Source: Paenibacillus sp. MZ04-78.2 (GTDB lineage: Bacteria > Bacillota > Bacilli > Paenibacillales > NBRC-103111). From it: DNA of 64,000 nt. The DNA is taken from positions 62,001 through 126,000 of the forward strand of contig NZ_JANAVJ010000001.1 of NCBI RefSeq assembly GCF_024213375.1. The letters are read 5' to 3'. Made by a program: the position numbers and the translations under genes. The notes beneath the pieces were generated by a model. The model was not told where the DNA came from. It made no database searches and saw only the letters and a list, made by a program, of their open reading frames with translations. Shown piece after piece: positions 9,903 to 19,533 of the stretch (positions are counted from its first letter, which is position 1; each line of letters opens with the position of its first letter).

Positions 9903-10784
9903 TTACTCGATATTTTGAATCTGCTCCCGCATTTTTTCGAGCTCCGCTTTCATGTCGACCACCACGGCGGCCAGTTGGGCGTGATTCGCTTTGGAACCGA
10001 TCGTATTCGCTTCCCGGTTCATCTCCTGAACGAGAAAATCGAGCTTGCGGCCCACCGGCTCAGAAGATTTCAGCAGTTCCCGGAACTGCTTGCAGTGGCT
10101 TTGCAGACGGGTCAGCTCTTCGGCGATGCTGGCGCGATCAGCGAAGACGGCGATCTCCATCGCAAGCCGCTGCTCGTCCGGAGGCGCTTGCTGCAAAAGC
10201 TCTTCGATCCGGGCGCGGAGCTTGCCGGCATAGTCTTGGACCACTTGAGGAGCGATCCCCGAGGCTGTGCTGCAATAATGCTCCATCGTCCCGATACGCT
10301 GCATCAGATCGCTCTGAAGAAAGGCGCCTTCCTTCTCGCGCATGTCCGAAAGCTCCCTGGCCGCTTCTGCTGCGCAGGCAATGAGCTCAGCTTCCATCCG
10401 CTCCTCGGCCATCTCCTGATTCTGCCCGATCTCAACCAGGCCGGGAATGGCAAGCAAGTCGCGCAGGCGCAGCTCGTCCTTGAGGGATAACCGCTCCCGC
10501 AGCTGTTCGGCCGCCTGGACGTAGCCCATCGCCAAGCTCCAATCGATCTCGACGGCTTGCGGTACGTCGCGGTCGCGTTCCATCGTAACGAACGCGTCGA
10601 CACGCCCGCGCCTTACATACTGCTGAACGGCGGCTTTAACCGCGTTCTCGTAACGGGCAAATTCCCGGGGCATCCGTACCACGATCTCGCAGTAACGGTG
10701 ATTGACCGATTTCAGGTCAATCTGGATCCGGAAGCCGTCCGTCGTACGTGCGGCTTGTCCGAAGCCGGTCATACTGATGACCAT
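9903..10784 (-). CDS. yloC: YicC/YloC family endoribonuclease-like protein
   Basis: 293-residue YicC-family protein. The N terminus MVISMTGFGQA and the C terminus with EMNREANTIGSKAN followed by ELEKMREQIQNIE are the two conserved blocks of this family. E. coli YicC has been reported as an endoribonuclease linked to sRNA turnover; the role here is inferred. Start: ATG at 10784 matches the family; the ORF opens at an ATG five codons earlier with no clear ribosome site, so the choice is uncertain. Next gene is remA, as in Bacillus. Confidence 0.93.
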   Translation of the reverse strand: MVISMTGFGQAARTTDGFRIQIDLKSVNHRYCEIVVRMPREFARYENAVKAAVQQYVRRGRVDAFVTMERDRDVPQAVEIDWSLAMGYVQAAEQLRERLSLKDELRLRDLLAIPGLVEIGQNQEMAEERMEAELIACAAEAARELSDMREKEGAFLQSDLMQRIGTMEHYCSTASGIAPQVVQDYAGKLRARIEELLQQAPPDEQRLAMEIAVFADRASIAEELTRLQSHCKQFRELLKSSEPVGRKLDFLVQEMNREANTIGSKANHAQLAAVVVDMKAELEKMREQIQNIE

Positions 10785-10813
10785 GGCCTTCACATCCATT
10801 ATCCTATTCTAAT

Positions 10814-12733
10814 TCATTTTGATAGTGGGTACAAGTGGGAATCAAGCCGCTGCGCTTTCTCCCAAACGTACTCCGTCAGCTGTACGGTCATCTCGTAGGC
10901 AAGGAACGGCGTCATCAAGTAAATTCCTTTAAAATAACCCATTGCCGCATCGAGAAGTTCCTTGCCGATCTGCACGCCCATGGCCCGTCCTTCCTCACCC
11001 TTGAGCCCGTTCATCCGCTGCCGGACTTCGTCCGATAACTGAATGCCCGGAACCTCGTTATGCAGGTATTCGGCGTTGCCCCCGCTGGCGAGCGGCATAA
11101 TGCCGATGAAGATCGGAACGTCCAGATGCTTTGTCGCCTCGTACATCTTCTCGATCAGTTCCGCATTATAGACCGGCTGGGTCATAATATAATCCGCGCC
11201 GGACTCGATTTTGCGCTCAAGCCGCTGCACCGCTTTATCCAAGTGCTTGACGTTGGGATTAAAGGCGGCGCCGACGACGAAATTCGCTTTCTTCTTAAGC
11301 GACTTGCCGGAAAAAGCGATCCCCTCGTTCAACTGCTTGATCATCCGGATGATCTCGAACGACGTCAGATCGTATACGGAGCTCGAACCCGGCAAATCGC
11401 CGAACTTGGCCGGATCACCCGTCACGGCCAGCACATGGTCGATGCCGAGCGCATGCAGCCCCATCATATGCGATTGGGTGCCGATCATGTTGCGGTCCCG
11501 GCAGGCGATGTGAATAAGCGGCTTTATGCCGATTCTCTCTTTCACCAGACTGCCGAGCGCCAAATTGCTCATCCGTGTGACGGCGAGCGAATTGTCCGCC
11601 ATCGTCAGCGCGTCGACCCCGGCATTTTTGAGCGCCTGCGCTCCCTGCATGAATTTCTCGATGTCCAGATCGCGCGGCGGGTCAAGCTCCACGATGACGG
11701 TATAGCGCTCCTTCGCTAGCTCGACAAGATTCGGCTCCGGAGCGGGAGGCGACGGTACGGGCTGCAGGAGCGGCACATTGCGGTCGGTCTTGCTTCCGCC
11801 TCCGACTTCCTGCAGCAGGCGCAAAGCATCCGGATCGGGCGTATAGTTCTGAAGCGATTGCGCCATGGCGGCGATATGCTCAGGCGTTGTGCCGCAGCAG
11901 CCGCCGACGATCCGCGCCCCCAGGTCGACGAATTTCCGGGCGGTTTGTCCAAAATATTGCGGAGTCGCCGCGTAAGTGTATCGTCCGTCCACGTAGTCGG
12001 CGATCCCCGCGTTCGGGAATACCGAAATCGGCGGCGCACCCTCCATGCCGGCGACCCGCTGGAGCGAACGCATCAGCCCGTTCGGACCGCTCTGGCAGTT
12101 AAAGCCGACAACGTCCGCTCCGGCCGCCGTCAGCATGCGGATCGCTTCCGTCAGCAGGATGCCGTCATGTGTCGAGCCTGTGCCTTCGGTGGCAAACTGG
12201 CAAATGACCGGGAGTTCGCTGACCTTGCGGATCAGCTTCAGCGCGATCAACATTTCCTCCAGATCGTAGAACGACTCGAGCAGCAGCCCATCCACCGGCG
12301 TATCGACAAGCACCTCGATTTGGTCGCGGAAATCTTCCTTGATCTTGGCGGTGCGGACATTTTTGCGTTTGCCCGCCCGGATCGAGCCGATGGCGCCGAC
12401 GATATAGGCATCGTCCCCAACCGCTTTTCTGGCCAGCTCGACGCCGGCGCGGTTGATTGCCTCCATTTCCTGCTCCAGCCCGTATTTGGACAGCTTTTCG
12501 CGGTTCGCCGAAAACGTATTGGTTTCGATTAAGCGCGCTCCCGCTTCGTAATAGCGACGATGTACGTCCATAATGACATCGGGTTTCAACAAATTTAATT
12601 CTTCATAAGAAATGCCGACAGGAAAACCCATCTGGTACAGGTACGTCCCCATAGCCCCGTCCCCTACCAGCACCTGACGTCTGAGCGCTTCTCGCAAATC
12701 CGGTTTCACTAACGGCATCTCCCTTCTCTCCAT
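10814..12733 (-). CDS. yitJ: Bifunctional homocysteine S-methyltransferase / methylenetetrahydrofolate reductase (YitJ type)
   Basis: 639-residue fusion. Residues about 15-300 form the cobalamin-independent-type homocysteine methyltransferase barrel with the zinc cysteines C213, C279 and C280 (GGCCGTTPEH). Residues about 345-639 form the MetF-like MTHFR barrel (VIVELDPPRD, MTQPVYNAE), expected to use FAD. It links the folate one-carbon pool to methionine synthesis. The start at 12733 has AAGG six bases upstream and lies eight bases after the dapF stop, so it is coupled to dapF. In Bacillus this gene usually has its own SAM riboswitch; none fits in the gap here. Confidence 0.93.
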   Translation of the reverse strand: MERREMPLVKPDLREALRRQVLVGDGAMGTYLYQMGFPVGISYEELNLLKPDVIMDVHRRYYEAGARLIETNTFSANREKLSKYGLEQEMEAINRAGVELARKAVGDDAYIVGAIGSIRAGKRKNVRTAKIKEDFRDQIEVLVDTPVDGLLLESFYDLEEMLIALKLIRKVSELPVICQFATEGTGSTHDGILLTEAIRMLTAAGADVVGFNCQSGPNGLMRSLQRVAGMEGAPPISVFPNAGIADYVDGRYTYAATPQYFGQTARKFVDLGARIVGGCCGTTPEHIAAMAQSLQNYTPDPDALRLLQEVGGGSKTDRNVPLLQPVPSPPAPEPNLVELAKERYTVIVELDPPRDLDIEKFMQGAQALKNAGVDALTMADNSLAVTRMSNLALGSLVKERIGIKPLIHIACRDRNMIGTQSHMMGLHALGIDHVLAVTGDPAKFGDLPGSSSVYDLTSFEIIRMIKQLNEGIAFSGKSLKKKANFVVGAAFNPNVKHLDKAVQRLERKIESGADYIMTQPVYNAELIEKMYEATKHLDVPIFIGIMPLASGGNAEYLHNEVPGIQLSDEVRQRMNGLKGEEGRAMGVQIGKELLDAAMGYFKGIYLMTPFLAYEMTVQLTEYVWEKAQRLDSHLYPLSK

Positions 12734-12741
12734 GATGGACC

Positions 12742-13578
12742 TTACAGCGTTCCTTTAAACACGATTTCCGCCGGTCCCGTCATGTAAACACGATTATCTG
12801 ATTCATTCCATTCGATCCGAAGCTCGCCGCCTTTTAAGGAAATGACCGCTTCCCGGTCCATTTGTCCGGTGAGCACCCCGGCCACCAGCGTGGCGCAGGC
12901 GCCCGTTCCGCAGGCGAGCGTCGGGCCTGCGCCGCGTTCCCATACCCGCATATCGGCATAATCGCGCCTCTGGACCGTCGCAAACTCTACATTCATTTTA
13001 CGTGGAAACAGCGCATGCGTTTCGAGCTTCGGGCCCCAAGCGTACAAATCCACTCCGACTGCATCCTCGACAAAAATGACGCAGTGAGGGTTGCCCATCG
13101 ACACGGCGGTGAAGCGGAATTCGCGTCCGTCGACGATGACCGGATACCCGATGACCTGCGGCTCGTCGATCGTCGTAGGAATTTCGAGCCCGTTCAATAC
13201 CGGCGCGCCCATATCGACGCGTACCGCAGCGACACGCCCTTCCTTGACCGCGAGCTGCACTGCCTGTGCCCCGGCTCCGATCGTTTCGATCGTCAGCTCG
13301 GTTTTGTCCCAGGGAACAAGCTCGTGATCGTAAATATATTTGGCCGCACAGCGGATGGCGTTGCCGCATTGCTCCGCCTCCGAGCCGTCGGAATTGATGA
13401 TTCGCATCATATAATCCGCTTTTGCCGAAGGAAGCAGGTAGACAAGACCGTCCGCGCCGATGCCGAAATGGCGGTCGCACAGCCGGATTGCTTGCTCGGA
13501 TACGTCCGCAGGCAGCTCCTTGTGGCCATGCAAGACAATAAAATCGTTGCCTAACCCTTGCATTTTCGTGAAATTCAT
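12742..13578 (-). CDS. dapF: Diaminopimelate epimerase
   Basis: Interconverts LL- and meso-diaminopimelate for lysine and peptidoglycan synthesis. 278 residues. The two catalytic cysteines are C71 (EAEQCGNAIRC) and C223 (ACGTGACATL), the thiolate pair of this PLP-independent epimerase. Start at MNFTKMQGLGNDF has GGGAG eight bases upstream; a start five codons earlier lacks one. First gene of a likely two-gene unit with yitJ, inserted in the otherwise conserved yloB-yloC block. Confidence 0.96.
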   Translation of the reverse strand: MNFTKMQGLGNDFIVLHGHKELPADVSEQAIRLCDRHFGIGADGLVYLLPSAKADYMMRIINSDGSEAEQCGNAIRCAAKYIYDHELVPWDKTELTIETIGAGAQAVQLAVKEGRVAAVRVDMGAPVLNGLEIPTTIDEPQVIGYPVIVDGREFRFTAVSMGNPHCVIFVEDAVGVDLYAWGPKLETHALFPRKMNVEFATVQRRDYADMRVWERGAGPTLACGTGACATLVAGVLTGQMDREAVISLKGGELRIEWNESDNRVYMTGPAEIVFKGTL

Positions 13579-13611
13579 CGTTATTGCTCCCATTTCAGCG
13601 TTTTACACCCT

Positions 13612-13642
13612 ACTATATCGCAAATTCGCAGCTATGCATAGC
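13612..13642 (-). promoter_or_regulatory. Candidate promoter with palindromic operator upstream of dapF
   Basis: On the minus strand TATAGT at 13617-13612 is a good -10 element. At the matching -35 position the hexamer is poor, but a perfect 12-base palindrome GCTATGCATAGC (13631-13642) covers it. This could be an operator for a regulator of the dapF-yitJ unit. Inferred from sequence only. Confidence 0.4.
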
Positions 13643-13684
13643 GGCTCCGCAAAATTTTATCCGAATTTGGGCGAAAATGCAAAT

Positions 13685-13718
13685 AGCCGAACCCTCTGCT
13701 TTCGCAGGGGTCCGGCTC
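13685..13718 (-). terminator. Hairpin after the Ca2+ ATPase gene
   Basis: An imperfect inverted repeat (AGCCGGACCC with GGGTTCGGCT on the minus strand) begins ten bases after the ATPase stop. Only a short interrupted T-rich stretch follows, so termination strength is uncertain. Confidence 0.45.
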
Positions 13719-13727
13719 CTGTACCCT

Positions 13728-16520
13728 TTATCGGGCGACCGGCTTCATCGCCTTCGTCCCGCCGCCTCCGAAAGACGCGGGCTTGCGCTTCCGCGGCTTG
13801 CTCATCAGGCTTCCGATGCCCATCAGGAATGTCGGAATACCCGCAAATACGAGCACAAGTATCCAATCCGCAACACCGAGCGGCACCGTCTTGAAAATCG
13901 GCTGAAGCTTCTCGACATAAAGTACCGGCAGCATCAGCAGCAGCGAAGAGACGACCGCCATCACTAACCACTTGTTCTGAAGCGGGTTCCGGTGGAAAAT
14001 CGAGCGCGAGCTGCGGCAGTCGAACACGTGGATGAGCTGTGCCATCACCAGCGTGACGAATGCGACCGTCTGCGCCTTGACAAGCGCGCCTGGGCCATCC
14101 CCGCTCTGCTTGAGCGTAATGTAGAACGCCGCCAGGGTGCACAGTCCGATCAGAACACCGCGGCTAATAATTTTCCACCCGAGACGGCGAGCGAAAATAT
14201 TTTCTTTGGCCAGGCGGGGCTTTTGCTGCATCAGATCCTTCTCCGCCTGATCTACGCCGAGCGCCATGGCCGGCAGGCCGTCCGTCACGAGATTGACCCA
14301 TAAAATCTGTATTGGCACGAGCGGCAGCGGCAGCCCGGCCAGCATGGCGAGAAACATTGTCAATATTTCGCCGACATTCGAAGCGAGCAAGTAGCGGATA
14401 AATTTGCGGATATTTTCGTAAATCCCGCGTCCTTCTTCGATGGCCGAGACGATCGTGGCAAAATTATCGTCGCTGAGCACGAGCGCGGACGCTTCCTTCG
14501 ATACGTCCGTCCCGCTGATCCCCATCGCGATGCCGATATCCGCCGCCTTGATCGCCGGCGCGTCGTTCACACCGTCGCCGGTCATCGCCACGACGTGGCC
14601 TTGGCGCTGCAGCGATTTGACAATGCGCAGCTTATGCTCCGGGGACACGCGCGCATAGACGTACACCTCGCCGACCCGCTTATCGAGGTCGTCATCGCTC
14701 ATCGCGCTAAGCTGTTGGCCGTTCAGAGCAAGGCCGTCCTGCGGCAAAATCCCGATCTGCCTGGCGATAGCCTCCGCCGTCGTCTGGTGATCGCCGGTAA
14801 TCATGACCGTTCTGATGCCCGCCTTGCGGCATTTGAGTATCGCTTCCCGCGCTTCTTTGCGCGGCGGGTCGATCATCCCGGTCAGACCGACGAACACAAG
14901 CTGGCTTTCCACCGCCGTCTCTTCCTCGCTCCGTTCCGTCGGTTTCAAATCGCGGTAAGCCAGACCGAGCACGCGGAGCGCGTTCTTGGCCATCCCTTCG
15001 TTCGCGGCCATCACCTTCTGCTTGAGCGTCGGAGTGAACGGGATGACTTTGTCGTCCCACAGCACATAAGCGCACTGCTGCACCAAGACGTCGGGCGCTC
15101 CCTTCGTGCAGACCATCCGGCCGCCCTGATGCTCGACGATGACCGACATCCGCTTGCGCTCCGAATCGAACGGGAACTCCAGGACGCGCCGGTACAAGCC
15201 TCCGAGCGATTGCTGCGTGACGCCGGCTTTAGCCCCGAGCACGACAAGCGCTCCCTCCGTCGGATCGCCATTGATGCTCCACACGCTCTCTGTCTTGTCG
15301 TCCGGCTGCTTTTTCTTGGATTCCGTCCGCTCCTCCCGCAGCTCCGCGTTGTTGCAGAGGACGGAAACCTGCAGCATCCGGCGCAGCATCTGGTTTTTCC
15401 GCATATCGACGTGCTGCCCCTGCTTCAAAATTTCGCCGCGCGGGTCGTAGCCGTTCCCTGTCACCTCAAGCAGGTCGCCGCCCGTCCATAAGTGCGTTAC
15501 GGCCATTTTATTTTGTGTCAGTGTGCCGGTTTTGTCCGAGCAGATAACGGAAGCGCAGCCGAGCGTCTCGACGGAAGGCAGCTTGCGGACGATCGCCTTG
15601 CGCTGAATCATGCGCTGTACCCCAAGCGCCAGAGCGATGGTCACGATCGCCGGCAGCCCTTCCGGAATCGCGGCGACCGCCAGGCTCACCCCGGCGAGGA
15701 ACATACCGTACGGCTGTTGTCCGTGCAGAATGCCCGCAACCACGACCATCACCGTCAACGCCAGCGCGACGACGATCAATATTTTGCCGAGCTGCTCAAG
15801 CCGGTGCTGCAATGGCGTCTCGGTGGCATCGGTGTTTTGGATCAGGTCGGCGATCTTGCCCATCTCCGTCGCCATGCCGGTACGGACCACGACTCCTTTG
15901 GCCGTTCCCCGCGTCAGCATCGTCCCCATAAAGCCTACATTGCGCTGGTCCCCCAGAGGAATATCTTCTCCCTCCAGCGACTCCGTATGTTTGGCGACCG
16001 GTACGGATTCCCCGGTCAGCGCGGACTCTTCCGCATAAAGGCCGTTCGTCTCAATGAACCTGACGTCCGCCGGCACCCGGTCGCCGCTTTCCAGCACGAC
16101 GATATCCCCGGGAACCAGCCATCGTGCCGGTATGAGCTCCACTTGGCCCTCCCGCAGCACCTTGGCGTTCGGCGCCGACAGCTCCTTCAGCGCCCGCAGC
16201 GATCGTTCCGCCCGGAATTCCTGCACGAAGCCGAGAATACCGTTCATGATAATAATCGCAATGATCGCGACCGCGTCCAAATATTCGCCCAGCAGACCCG
16301 AGACGAGCGTCGCTCCGGCGAGCACGAGCACCATGAAGTCTTTGAATTGGTTCAAAAACAGCGTCACGGGAGACACGCCTTGTCCTTCCGCCAGCTCGTT
16401 TTTGCCATATGCGTCCAGACGCTTTTCCGATTCCTCCATAGTCAGCCCTTTTGAAGGCTCTGTCCCGGACGACTGCAGGGTTTCTTCCGTCGACATTTGA
16501 TACCACTTCTTCTGACTCAT
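13728..16520 (-). CDS. yloB: P-type (SERCA-like) calcium-transporting ATPase
   Basis: 930-residue P2A ATPase, a membrane pump expected to export Ca2+. Motifs: TGES at 169-172 (actuator), PEGLP at 286-290 (M4 ion site), phosphorylation loop DKTGTLT with D329, TGDGVNDAP hinge, and NLVTDGLPAMALG in M6 contributing ion ligands. About ten membrane segments. The ATG at 16520 has GGGAGG ten bases upstream; a 55-codon in-frame extension is not family-like. C-terminal 25 residues are Lys/Arg/Gly-rich. Divergent from rqcH, with about 200 bases between the two starts. Confidence 0.94.
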   Translation of the reverse strand: MSQKKWYQMSTEETLQSSGTEPSKGLTMEESEKRLDAYGKNELAEGQGVSPVTLFLNQFKDFMVLVLAGATLVSGLLGEYLDAVAIIAIIIMNGILGFVQEFRAERSLRALKELSAPNAKVLREGQVELIPARWLVPGDIVVLESGDRVPADVRFIETNGLYAEESALTGESVPVAKHTESLEGEDIPLGDQRNVGFMGTMLTRGTAKGVVVRTGMATEMGKIADLIQNTDATETPLQHRLEQLGKILIVVALALTVMVVVAGILHGQQPYGMFLAGVSLAVAAIPEGLPAIVTIALALGVQRMIQRKAIVRKLPSVETLGCASVICSDKTGTLTQNKMAVTHLWTGGDLLEVTGNGYDPRGEILKQGQHVDMRKNQMLRRMLQVSVLCNNAELREERTESKKKQPDDKTESVWSINGDPTEGALVVLGAKAGVTQQSLGGLYRRVLEFPFDSERKRMSVIVEHQGGRMVCTKGAPDVLVQQCAYVLWDDKVIPFTPTLKQKVMAANEGMAKNALRVLGLAYRDLKPTERSEEETAVESQLVFVGLTGMIDPPRKEAREAILKCRKAGIRTVMITGDHQTTAEAIARQIGILPQDGLALNGQQLSAMSDDDLDKRVGEVYVYARVSPEHKLRIVKSLQRQGHVVAMTGDGVNDAPAIKAADIGIAMGISGTDVSKEASALVLSDDNFATIVSAIEEGRGIYENIRKFIRYLLASNVGEILTMFLAMLAGLPLPLVPIQILWVNLVTDGLPAMALGVDQAEKDLMQQKPRLAKENIFARRLGWKIISRGVLIGLCTLAAFYITLKQSGDGPGALVKAQTVAFVTLVMAQLIHVFDCRSSRSIFHRNPLQNKWLVMAVVSSLLLMLPVLYVEKLQPIFKTVPLGVADWILVLVFAGIPTFLMGIGSLMSKPRKRKPASFGGGGTKAMKPVAR

Positions 16521-16726
16521 CTGCTTTTTCCCTCCCAAAAGGTTGTCTATGTTAATGTATTCAGACAAGCTGGAAATTAGCACCTGGAAAGGAACGCCGG
16601 GGCCGCCTTCTATCGGAGCGGCAGACGCATGCGGACCCGACGACTTAAAATTTGCTTTAAAATATGGCATGATAGAGGGTAGCACTCAAAAATCGCTTTT
16701 GCGCATGAAGAATGGAGTTGTCCCAC

Positions 16727-18496
16727 ATGTCTTTCGACGGTCTCGTCGTTCACAGTCTGGCCCGCGAGCTGCAATGCTGCGTCGGGGCCCGAATCAATAA
16801 AGTGCAGATGCCATCGGAAAACGATATCGTCCTGCAAATCCGCGCGGTCGGCCGCAACCTGAAGCTGCTGCTGTCCGCCAATCCCACCTACCCCCGGGTG
16901 CACCTCACCGAGCAGAGCTTCCTGAATCCGCTGGAAGCGCCTATGTTCTGCATGCTGCTGCGCAAGCACTGCGAGGGAGGCATCATCGAAGCGATCGAGC
17001 AGCCTGGTCTCGAGCGGATATTGCATCTGAACATCCGGCAGCGCGACGAGCTCGGAGACCTCAGTCTCAAAACGATCGTCGTGGAGATTATGGGCCGCCA
17101 CAGCAATATTATTTTGAAGGACCCGGTGACCGGGATCATTACCGACGGCATTCATCACGTCACGCCGGCAATCAGCAGCTACCGCATCGTCATGCCGGGC
17201 AGCGTCTACACAGCGCCGCCGGAGCAGCACAAGCTGCTTCCGTTGGGAATGAGCGAGGAGCGTTTCACCGCTCTCCTTACCGAAGCGGCCGAGGCGGCCG
17301 ATGAGCCCGCTTCCCCACGCTTCTGGGAACAGGCGCTTGTCGGGCGCTTTAGCGGGTTCAGCCCGCTCGTCGCCCGCGAGCTGGTGTACCGCGCCGCCAA
17401 CGGAGGCCAGCCTTTGCCGTCCGAAATGCCCGCGAAGCTGTGGGCTCCGTTCCGGGAGCTCACCAAAAAGCTGGAAGCCGGAGCGGCGGAGGCGGTTATT
17501 GTCGAAGAAGCGTCGACGGGCAAAACGTTCTTCTCCATTACGGAGTTGAGCCACGTGCAGGGCGAGACGCAGCGCTTCGCTTCGATCAGCGTCTGCCTCG
17601 AAACGTATTACGGAGACAAGGCGGAGCGGGATACCGTGAAGCAGCGCGTAGCCGATCTGTTCCGGCTGCTCAGCAACGAACGGAGCAAAAACATCAAAAA
17701 GCTAGAAAAACTGGAAGAGACGATGGAGGACGCCCGCGGAGCGGACCGCTTCCGCATCCTTGGCGAGCTGCTCACCGCTTCGCTGCACCAAATCCGTAAA
17801 GGCGACAAGCAAATCGAGGTAGTGAACTATTACGATGAAGAGCAGCGTCCCGTCACGATCGAGCTTGATCCGCTGCTGACGCCGTCCGAGAACGCCCAGC
17901 GGTATTTCAAAAAGTATACCAAAAGCAAAAACAGTCTGATCGCCGTTCAGCAGCAGATGACCGAGGCGCACGAGGAAATCCGCTATTTGAACAATTTGCT
18001 CCAGCAGCTTGCCAGCGCGGGACTGGCCGATATCCAGGAAATCCGCGAGGAGCTGACGGAGCAAGGCTACGTGCGGGACCGCGGCAAAAAAGGCCGTAAA
18101 AAAAAGCCGAACCAAAAGCCGGCTCTGGCCTGCTACACTTCAAGCGAAGGCATCCCGATCTATGTCGGCAAAAACAACACGCAGAACGAGTACTTAACGA
18201 ACCGGCTTGCCCATCCCGGCGATACGTGGCTGCATACGAAAGATATTCCGGGCTCTCACGTCGTCATTCGCAGCGCCGAGTACGGCGATGCGACGTTGCA
18301 TGAAGCGGCCCAGCTTGCCGCCTGGTTCAGTCAAGCCAAGGAATCGAGCCAAGTGCCGGTCGACTATACGCTCATCCGGCACGTGCGCAAGCCTGGCGGC
18401 GCCAAGCCGGGATTCGTGATCTATGACCATCAAAAAACGCTGTTCGTCACGCCCGATCAGGGGAATATCAAACAGATGCCGGTAGCCATAAAGTAA
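16727..18496 (+). CDS. rqcH: Ribosome quality control factor RqcH (NFACT family, FbpA/YloA)
   Basis: Binds the peptidyl-tRNA-obstructed 50S subunit and drives C-terminal alanine tailing of stalled nascent chains, marking them for degradation; formerly annotated as a fibronectin-binding protein. 589 residues: NFACT-N (about 1-200, with MGRHSNIIL), a helix-hairpin-helix and long coiled-coil region (about 290-440), and NFACT-R near the C terminus (YVGKNNTQNEYLT, DTWLHTKDIPGSHVV). Start MSFDGLVVH has GGAG nine bases upstream; an ATG five codons earlier is less suitable. In Bacillus this gene (yloA) is beside yloB; here it is divergent from it. Confidence 0.94.
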   Translation: MSFDGLVVHSLARELQCCVGARINKVQMPSENDIVLQIRAVGRNLKLLLSANPTYPRVHLTEQSFLNPLEAPMFCMLLRKHCEGGIIEAIEQPGLERILHLNIRQRDELGDLSLKTIVVEIMGRHSNIILKDPVTGIITDGIHHVTPAISSYRIVMPGSVYTAPPEQHKLLPLGMSEERFTALLTEAAEAADEPASPRFWEQALVGRFSGFSPLVARELVYRAANGGQPLPSEMPAKLWAPFRELTKKLEAGAAEAVIVEEASTGKTFFSITELSHVQGETQRFASISVCLETYYGDKAERDTVKQRVADLFRLLSNERSKNIKKLEKLEETMEDARGADRFRILGELLTASLHQIRKGDKQIEVVNYYDEEQRPVTIELDPLLTPSENAQRYFKKYTKSKNSLIAVQQQMTEAHEEIRYLNNLLQQLASAGLADIQEIREELTEQGYVRDRGKKGRKKKPNQKPALACYTSSEGIPIYVGKNNTQNEYLTNRLAHPGDTWLHTKDIPGSHVVIRSAEYGDATLHEAAQLAAWFSQAKESSQVPVDYTLIRHVRKPGGAKPGFVIYDHQKTLFVTPDQGNIKQMPVAIK

Positions 18497-18513
18497 GCCC
18501 GTGCAGCGAGCAA

Positions 18514-18555
18514 AAGCACCTGAATCCCGCAGTCTTGCGAATCAGGTGCTTTTTC
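18514..18555 (+). terminator. Rho-independent terminator of rqcH
   Basis: AGCACCTGA pairs with TCAGGTGCT around a short interior, followed directly by a T-run, 18 bases after the rqcH stop. Confidence 0.9.
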
Positions 18556-18581
18556 ATGTAAGGCAACACCGGAAGTTCCCA

Positions 18582-18629
18582 AAATAAAAACCGCCCTTCG
18601 GCGGATACGGTTCCGCTAGAAGGACGGTC
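18582..18629 (-). terminator. Rho-independent terminator of galU
   Basis: On the minus strand ACCGTCCTTC pairs with GAAGGGCGGT, with a further inner stem, followed by TTTTTATTTT. It begins about 28 bases after the galU stop. Confidence 0.9.
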
Positions 18630-18657
18630 TGTCGTTTAAAAGGTTAAGATGAGGTTC

Positions 18658-19533
18658 CTACAAGCCTAACCGCTTGCGCAAATAACTTTCGAACGGTCCG
18701 CGCAAATCTTCCCGCTCCAGTGCCATCTCGATCGTCGCTTCAAGGTAACCCAGCTTGTCGCCAACATCAAAGCGCCGGCCCGGTACTGGAAACATCACCA
18801 TTTGCCGCTGCCGGTTCAGCGCCTGCAGGGCGTCGGTCAATTGAATCTCGCCGCCGCGGCCAGGCTCGCTGTGCTCGAGTATATCGAAAATATCCGGAGT
18901 CAGAATATACCGCCCGATAACCGCCCAGTTGGACGGGGCTTGCCCGCGTTCCGGCTTCTCGATCAAGCCGTCGATATAACGATGCGAATGCTGCCCCGCC
19001 AAGGGCGAGATGATCCCGTATTTGTCCACATCGTCCCAGGGCACCTCCTGGCAAGCGATCACCGACGTGTTCGTCTCCCCATGCAGGTCGATCATTTGCT
19101 TCAGGCAAGGCGGCTCCGATTGAATGATATCGTCTCCAAGCAGCACGGCAAACGGCTCATTGCCAATAAATTTGCGGGCGCAGAGCACCGCGTGACCGAG
19201 CCCAAGCGGCTGCTTCTGGCGAATGTAATGAACGTCAGCCAGATTCGATACGGACCGGACGATGCCGAGCAGCTCCTGATTTCCTTTTTCTTCGAGGATG
19301 GTCTCAAGCTCCACCGATTTGTCGAAATGGTCTTCGATGGCCCGCTTGTTTCGCCCGGTAATGACCATGATATCTTCAATACCCGACGAAATGGCTTCCT
19401 CTACGATATATTGAATCGCCGGCTTATCGACGATCGGCAGCATCTCCTTCGGCTGCGCTTTGGTGGCCGGCAAAAATCGGGTACCGAGGCCCGCAGCCGG
19501 AATAATCGCTTTGCGTACTTTGCGTACGGTCAT
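18658..19533 (-). CDS. galU: UTP-glucose-1-phosphate uridylyltransferase
   Basis: Makes UDP-glucose for glycolipids, teichoic acid and polysaccharide. 291 residues, normal length. Nucleotide-binding N terminus KAIIPAAGLGTRFLPATKAQ, then EMLPIVDKPAIQYI, VLLGDDI and the FEGRR-like VPGRRFDVGDK. The ATG at 19533 has a G-rich ribosome site nine bases upstream and overlaps the stop of the PHP gene by four bases (ATGA); a 100-codon in-frame extension lies inside the PHP gene and is spurious. Likely one operon with the PHP and LysR genes. Confidence 0.95.
   Translation of the reverse strand: MTVRKVRKAIIPAAGLGTRFLPATKAQPKEMLPIVDKPAIQYIVEEAISSGIEDIMVITGRNKRAIEDHFDKSVELETILEEKGNQELLGIVRSVSNLADVHYIRQKQPLGLGHAVLCARKFIGNEPFAVLLGDDIIQSEPPCLKQMIDLHGETNTSVIACQEVPWDDVDKYGIISPLAGQHSHRYIDGLIEKPERGQAPSNWAVIGRYILTPDIFDILEHSEPGRGGEIQLTDALQALNRQRQMVMFPVPGRRFDVGDKLGYLEATIEMALEREDLRGPFESYLRKRLGL

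Noticed and set aside
15492-16454. 320-codon plus-strand frame opposite the Ca2+ ATPase
   Set aside because: Antisense shadow; His/Arg-rich composition is typical of this.
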